Part shown: positions 59,367 through 64,000 of the stretch, piece by piece
How positions within the stretch are numbered: position 1 is the first letter of the stretch
Layout of the letters: the number at the start of each line of letters is the position of its first letter
Source of the DNA: Streptomyces neyagawaensis
Lineage (GTDB): Bacteria; Actinomycetota; Actinomycetes; Streptomycetales; Streptomycetaceae
Direction of reading: 5' to 3'
NCBI RefSeq assembly: GCF_023516595.1
Contig: NZ_JAMGBG010000046.1
Location: 103,881 to 167,880 of the forward strand
DNA length: 64,000 bases
Made by a program: the position numbers and the translations under genes
Notes under the pieces: generated by a model
What the model was told of the DNA's origin: nothing
Databases searched by the model: none
Seen by the model: the letters and a program-made list of their open reading frames with translations, nothing else

Positions 59367-61193
59367 ATGGGGAAGAGTCATGGGCGACGCAACCGTCGGA
59401 AGAAGCAGATTAGGACCACCGCCAATCAGCAGAAACCGGCCGTGCGCCGGTACCTGATCCCGAATGCGGACACGCCGCTGCTGGAAGTGGTGTTCGAGCC
59501 TGACGTGTCCGACGAGGACAAAGCGATCTGCTTGGACTACTGGTCGTTCACCGAACCCGGGTCCTGGTCGCACAAGGTCGCCGACATCGGGCCCACAACT
59601 GCGGTGCTGCGGACTGTCAAGGCGTCGTGCCGCGCTTACCTGCTGACGATCGTCTGCCCCGACTGCGAGGCCCCGAAGGTCATCCACAGTCGCTCGGACA
59701 TGACCGCGACCCGGAAATGGGCGCCGGATGACTTCCCCAGCGTGGCCACCGTCTCCGGCGCGCCGTGCAAGGACTGCCAGCAGGCTGCCGCGGCGGAGGC
59801 CGCCCGGGAAGCCGAGCGGGCCGCAGAGGAGCAGCAACAGCAGAACCAGGCCCGTCTGGATGCCGCCTCGGCGTGGTTGCAGGAGCAGGTGGAGCGGGAC
59901 TTCCCGGCCGGTTACCCGAGCGTGATCGGCGCGCTGACGCTGGTCTCCATGGTGGAGATCATGCTGCGGAAGGACGCTGAGTCGATCGGCCCGTTGCAGG
60001 ACCTGAGGTACACGCTGACCGCGTCCGCCGAAACCGACGTAGAGGTGTTCCGCACTCTGCATCAGGAGCGCTGGATCTGCCCGACCCTGCCGGCCACGAC
60101 CGGTGACTTCGCTTTCAACGACGACGGCACGGTCCGTGGCGTGTACATCACCCAGATCCCGTGGCGTCTAGCGCCCTCCCTGGGTAGCAAGACGGCAGCG
60201 CGCCGCGATATCACGGCTCTACTGGGCGAAATGATGATCAACCGTGCCGACGAGGTGCAGCAGCAGGCGCACGCTCTCCAGGCCGGCATGGCCGTCAACT
60301 ACCTCGAAGGCCTGCTGATCCGCACGTACGACGAGGAGCCCATCCCGGAGCACCGTCTGCCGGACGCTTACGAGACGTTCCTGGGAGCGCTACGGGAAGG
60401 CTTCACCCTCGGGCAACTGATCGCGATCGCGTGGAGCGCCGCGGCCGCGGCCGTGGCCTGGGGACAGCGCACCCCTGGTTTGAAGCCCGGCAACGTGTCG
60501 GCGGCCGCTGTCACGAACGTCGGCCGGCGTATCGGCTTCTTGCACGACCGACGCATCGACGAGTACGACCTGCCGAACTGGGTTGCCCGCCCGGCCACCC
60601 TCGGGACTGCCCTGCGGATCCTGGAGCAACACACCGCGGAGATCGAAGCGCTCAGCCGCTTCCGAACCGTCAGGCAGCGCATTGAAGCGCGCTCGCTCGA
60701 GGCCGCCGAGTTCGACGGCGACATCGCCGATCTCCAGGACCAGCAGGAGAGCGACGTTGACCACAGCATGGGCTCCTTCATCGACGACCTGCGGGCTGGC
60801 CGGAAGCGAGAATCGAGCGGCCCGGTCATCACCTACGCCCTCGTCACCCCGGACGGCGAGCTTGAGTTCCATACCGATCCAGTCGACGGCATGCGGGACA
60901 AGGTGGGCTCGGCCGGCGCCGGTGTCGTCGACCGGATCCACCTGCCGTCGCCGTCCACCGTCCATGCTTACGTCGCAGAGCTGGTCACCGCATCATCCGA
61001 GCACAACAACCCGGTCGCGGACGAGATGCTGCGCCTGCTGGACTGCCACGACGGCCCCTACTACGGGCCGATTTCGTTTTTCGCCATCGGCGCTTCCAGC
61101 CCCCGCCCGCGAAGTCTGGACGAGGACCAGCAGGAGATGCTGCGCGCGGCGCACGAGGTGGCTCGCAGCAGAGCCTGGCTGACTAACGACTGA
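59367..61193 (+). CDS. Hypothetical 608-residue protein with zinc-finger-like cysteines
   Basis: The ATG has a GGAGGGGG site. A basic N-terminus (GKSHGRRNRRKKQIRTTANQ) is followed by a CPDC and a CKDC pair (about residues 97 and 137), likely a zinc site. An Ala/Glu/Gln coiled coil follows (AAEAAREAERAAEEQQQQNQ). The middle and C-terminal regions are helical and mixed (LGEMMINRADEVQQQAHALQ, WGQRTPGLKPGNVSAAAVTN). No family was recognised and no transmembrane segment is visible. It precedes the caspase gene by 609 bp. Confidence 0.65.
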   Translation: MGKSHGRRNRRKKQIRTTANQQKPAVRRYLIPNADTPLLEVVFEPDVSDEDKAICLDYWSFTEPGSWSHKVADIGPTTAVLRTVKASCRAYLLTIVCPDCEAPKVIHSRSDMTATRKWAPDDFPSVATVSGAPCKDCQQAAAAEAAREAERAAEEQQQQNQARLDAASAWLQEQVERDFPAGYPSVIGALTLVSMVEIMLRKDAESIGPLQDLRYTLTASAETDVEVFRTLHQERWICPTLPATTGDFAFNDDGTVRGVYITQIPWRLAPSLGSKTAARRDITALLGEMMINRADEVQQQAHALQAGMAVNYLEGLLIRTYDEEPIPEHRLPDAYETFLGALREGFTLGQLIAIAWSAAAAAVAWGQRTPGLKPGNVSAAAVTNVGRRIGFLHDRRIDEYDLPNWVARPATLGTALRILEQHTAEIEALSRFRTVRQRIEARSLEAAEFDGDIADLQDQQESDVDHSMGSFIDDLRAGRKRESSGPVITYALVTPDGELEFHTDPVDGMRDKVGSAGAGVVDRIHLPSPSTVHAYVAELVTASSEHNNPVADEMLRLLDCHDGPYYGPISFFAIGASSPRPRSLDEDQQEMLRAAHEVARSRAWLTND

Positions 61194-61802
61194 TCGACGC
61201 GCCCGGCGCCTCTGGGTCTTCGGGTTTGGGGGCGCACACGGGTTCCACCGGTACTGCATCCTTTTGAGCCAGGTGCAGGCCAGCCCGGCAGAGTCATCGG
61301 CTGTCTACCTGATGTTGGCAGAGGCCATCCAGGTGCCTCAGTGCCGACTCCTGCGGAAACGTTGAGAGGCCTCGTGCGTGGCCGATCACGCGTCCCCCTG
61401 CATTACAGACAGTCCACAAGCCAAATGATCCCCGCTTTAGGAGAGAGGCGGGGAAAGCGGGCGGCTGACCTGGGGCTTCGGTGCCTGGTCAGGCGGTCGG
61501 GAACTCGACCGTGAGACGCCCATGCTGACCCTGACTGACCCCTGGATCTGGCACGGTAGTGGCACGAACCTCAGCCGACGAAAGTCAGCCACGACGGCGG
61601 GTGCGCCGACCGAGCACGCACGCGTATGCCTCGCTGCACCCCCACCGGCCTCAGCCACGCTATCGAGGTTTGTCGTCGACCAGAGCAAGCGACCACGGCC
61701 AGCCCGTGACGGATGGCCCGAGTCCTCAACTCGTCCGATTTGCGCGCGATGTCAACTTGTGATCAATTTGTATGGAGGGGGTCAGGCCGAGGGGCGGTGG
61801 CT
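61194..61802. other. 609-bp intergenic region
   Basis: No gene with a ribosome site is clear. It contains a GGATCTGGCAC-GGTAGTGGCACGA block similar to one at about 59178 and should hold the promoter of the caspase operon. GC content drops toward 61750. Confidence 0.5.
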
Positions 61803-63428
61803 ATGGCTCGGTGCGTTGCACTCGTGATAGGCGTCGGGGATGTAGAAGGATTCCGGGTCCTTCCAGATGCTCGTGAGGATGCTCGGAAGTTCGCCAAGTG
61901 GGCTTCGTCACAAGGCTTCAAGGTGATCGAGAAGATCGACGATCACACCGAAGTCACGATCCATGATCTACGCAACGTCGCCAATGATCTGCATGAGGAA
62001 GCTACGACAACCCGTCAGATATACAAGCTCTTCTTCTACTTCGCGGGTCACGGCGTCTGCGATGGAGACAGCGATGTTCTTCTGCTGACACGGGCGAAGT
62101 CCGACGGGCATGAAGCGATCAACTTGTCGAGGACCATCAACTGTTCCCGAGCGTGCAAGATCCCTCACGTAGGGTTCTTCATCGACGCTTGTCGGATCTT
62201 GCCCGATGTCTACGCGCACGGTCTCCCCCTCTTCCCTGGCCGCTTGTCTCAGGACAAGGTGTACCTAGACGAGTTCTATGCTGCGTACCCGGGGAGGCCG
62301 GCACATGCCCTGCGACCTGACGAGGACCCTGCCTCCGTGGGCTATGGGGTCTATACCGAATGCCTCCTTGACGCGCTATGGGGTCGGGCGTTGGAGGCCA
62401 TCCGGCCCACTCCAGGCGGAGAGCACCCCCGAGCTGTCGTCGCCGAAAGCCTTGACGATTATCTGGGCAGGGAAGTGCAGCGACGGGCAGGGAAACATCG
62501 CATCGTTCAGGTCCCTCAGACTGAGGCTCGATCTCGCTGGCAGCCGCACGTGATTTCTTGGATACCGGGGGGCTCTGCCTCTGATGAGCCAGCGGGTGAG
62601 CTTGAGGGTCATGCGGAGCGTAGCAACGATTCCGATCGACGTGAGAACGATGCATCTCATCACGAGCCACCAGAAATGACATCCGAGATTGCGGCTAACC
62701 GATCAGCCATTGCGTCTGCTGTGGACTCGATGGCCCATGGGATGACCATTTATCTTGACGGTGCCCAAGCCAAAAGCGCGGAGGTGAGTCGGGCTGGAAT
62801 AGCCGACCAATTTCGTTCTGGTGAGAGTGGATGGCATATCCGTGCTCCGCACAATAAGCCTGGACCTATCATGCTTCACTTGGACAAGTCCTGGCAGAAG
62901 CGAAGCATGTGGCCAGCTCTCATGGTGCTTCCGGGATATTTGACGCAAGTGCGAGTCGGGCTACGCGGGGTCGAGCAGCTCTCATTCCTTAAGGTTGACT
63001 CGGATAACCAGCCCGACGTTCTGGCATGGGCTGTTGCTTATGCGCGTTGGGGTGGTCTTATATCCAAGAACCCGAGAGTTGTCGACATGCTGTACAAAAC
63101 CTGCAACCCCACTTTGGCCGTGTTGATGGCGCATGCGTTTCATAGGCAAGGTGAAATCGGCGAAATAGGGAGGCTGCTCAGCCATCTGCGAGAGAGGCGA
63201 ATGCCTATTCCGTTCGATGTTGCATTGCTTGGCGAAGGTAGATTTCCCCATGAAAGGGATGTCTTCCCGAACTATCCATGGATGGCCCGAGGGTGGAATG
63301 TCCTTGCAGACACAAAGTATGGAGGGTTCGAAAAGGCGGTAAGGCCTTACTTGGCTCCCGAATTTTGGACCACTCTTCTTGACCCGCCTCGAAAGCTGGT
63401 GGAACAACTGGTTCATCACGACTGCTGA
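61803..63428 (+). CDS. Caspase-family (metacaspase-like, C14) protease
   Basis: The protein has 541 residues from an ATG with GAGGGG upstream; the frame extends to 61713. The p20-like catalytic domain covers ~1-200: VALVIGVGDVEGFRVLPDAR, then FFYFAGHG with catalytic H83 and FFIDACR with catalytic C130. The C-terminal ~300 residues hold no recognised domain but have SRAGIADQFRSGESGWHIRA and LLSHLRERRMPIPFDVALLG. The DNA is clearly less GC-rich than the rest of the window. It is followed 33 bp later by the hydrolase gene. Prokaryotic caspases often sit in abortive-infection systems. Confidence 0.88.
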   Translation: MARCVALVIGVGDVEGFRVLPDAREDARKFAKWASSQGFKVIEKIDDHTEVTIHDLRNVANDLHEEATTTRQIYKLFFYFAGHGVCDGDSDVLLLTRAKSDGHEAINLSRTINCSRACKIPHVGFFIDACRILPDVYAHGLPLFPGRLSQDKVYLDEFYAAYPGRPAHALRPDEDPASVGYGVYTECLLDALWGRALEAIRPTPGGEHPRAVVAESLDDYLGREVQRRAGKHRIVQVPQTEARSRWQPHVISWIPGGSASDEPAGELEGHAERSNDSDRRENDASHHEPPEMTSEIAANRSAIASAVDSMAHGMTIYLDGAQAKSAEVSRAGIADQFRSGESGWHIRAPHNKPGPIMLHLDKSWQKRSMWPALMVLPGYLTQVRVGLRGVEQLSFLKVDSDNQPDVLAWAVAYARWGGLISKNPRVVDMLYKTCNPTLAVLMAHAFHRQGEIGEIGRLLSHLRERRMPIPFDVALLGEGRFPHERDVFPNYPWMARGWNVLADTKYGGFEKAVRPYLAPEFWTTLLDPPRKLVEQLVHHDC

Positions 63429-63460
63429 GTGGGGGCACCTGCGAGGATTAGGAGGACGTT

Positions 63461-64000
63461 GTGCGACTCGTTTTCGTACACGGACGCGCTCAAGGAAAGT
63501 CGAGTAGTGAGGAAATAAAGACGAGCTGGCTACGGGCTCTGCGTCGCGGATGTCGACGTGCTGGTGTTAGTCTCCCTGACCCTCTCGACGTCTACGCTCC
63601 TTTCTATGCAAAAGATTTGGATGAAGATACGGCGGCTGGTCCCTCACGGGCCGTCGTGCGTGGAAGCGAAGCCGCTCCCGATCCTTTCGAAAGGGAACTC
63701 GTTCTAGATATAGCACGGAGAGCAGGAATCACTAATGCTGAGATTACCGCCGAGCTTAATGAGCCGGTAGTCGCACGTGCTCCTGAGAACTGGCAGTGGG
63801 TGCAAGCGGCAGGTCGTTTGGTCTGTCGCAGGGTTCCGTTCATAACAGCCTCTTTCATTCGCCAATTCACCGCGGATGTGCATGCGTATCTAATGTTCCC
63901 AGATACGCGTGAAATGGTAAATTCTCTTGTCTCCAAAGAGCTTGGTGACGGCCCGGCGGTAGTAGTGAGTCATTCGCTAGGCACCATTGTGGCTTACTGT
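63461..64000 (+). CDS. Alpha/beta hydrolase, C-terminus off the window
   Basis: The GTG has a perfect GGAGG five bases upstream. The N-terminus is VRLVFVHGRAQGKSS (oxyanion HG motif), and the nucleophile is in VVVSHSLGTIVAY (S172, SxSxG variant of GxSxG). About 180 residues are in the window. It probably forms an operon with the caspase upstream and could be its effector or partner (esterase, lipase or NAD-type hydrolase). DNA is AT-richer than the chromosomal part. Confidence 0.82.
   Translation, partial: MRLVFVHGRAQGKSSSEEIKTSWLRALRRGCRRAGVSLPDPLDVYAPFYAKDLDEDTAAGPSRAVVRGSEAAPDPFERELVLDIARRAGITNAEITAELNEPVVARAPENWQWVQAAGRLVCRRVPFITASFIRQFTADVHAYLMFPDTREMVNSLVSKELGDGPAVVVSHSLGTIVAYC

Overview
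The window is high-GC actinobacterial DNA and almost certainly comes from a Streptomyces chromosome. The evidence is the codon bias, frequent GTG/TTG starts with GGAGG-type ribosome sites, and actinomycete families such as DUF397, DUF5753 regulators, ECF41 sigma factors, DUF5994, CU044_5270, DUF2637 and AmaP/Asp23 clusters.

Positions 1-36.6 kb look like a chromosomal arm. In order they hold: a sodium:solute symporter (cut by the left edge); an SDR oxidoreductase divergent from a hypothetical gene over a TetR-type operator; a DUF397/DUF5753 pair; a GPP34 protein; a D,D-carboxypeptidase with a very long disordered N-terminus; a polytopic membrane protein; a MerR regulator; glutathione peroxidase; a GC-rich minisatellite; an ArsR-type regulator divergent from an MFS transporter; a small exported protein, an HTH-sigma hybrid and a partner gene in one overlapping operon; and then a 1255-residue WD40-Roco-GTPase-TIR protein that looks like an NLR-style immune receptor. 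Next come an ECF41 sigma factor and an oxidoreductase preceded by a near-consensus ECF41 promoter, a His-rich secreted lamin-tail protein, a LAL-type LuxR regulator divergent from a secreted ribosome-inactivating protein, and an operon of sigma factor, CU044_5270 protein and subtilisin-like protease.

Positions 37,034-57,927 are bounded by a perfect 47-bp direct repeat that matches the 3' half of a tRNA-Arg(CCT) gene. The right part is a mobilisable-element backbone: relaxase, MobC, DUF2637, DUF3631 ATPase, excisionase-like HTH, XRE regulator and a frameshifted tyrosine integrase next to the right repeat. The left part carries cargo for envelope stress and signalling: a fatty-acid desaturase, an Asp23/AmaP operon, three DUF5994 genes, two STAS proteins and a SpoIIE-type phosphatase. 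A second, decayed integrase lies just outside the left repeat, and neither repeat rebuilds an intact tRNA, so this looks like an array of accreted elements.

Positions 57,928-64,000 look like more accessory DNA: a small membrane protein, several strong palindromes and hairpins, a class II tRNA-like 3' fragment, a 608-residue unknown protein, and an apparent operon of a caspase-family protease and an alpha/beta hydrolase (cut by the right edge). That pair has the look of an abortive-infection or regulated-death module. The two best candidates for an underdescribed system are the WD40-Roco-TIR locus and the caspase-hydrolase locus. All function calls rest on reading the translations by eye; no database search was possible.
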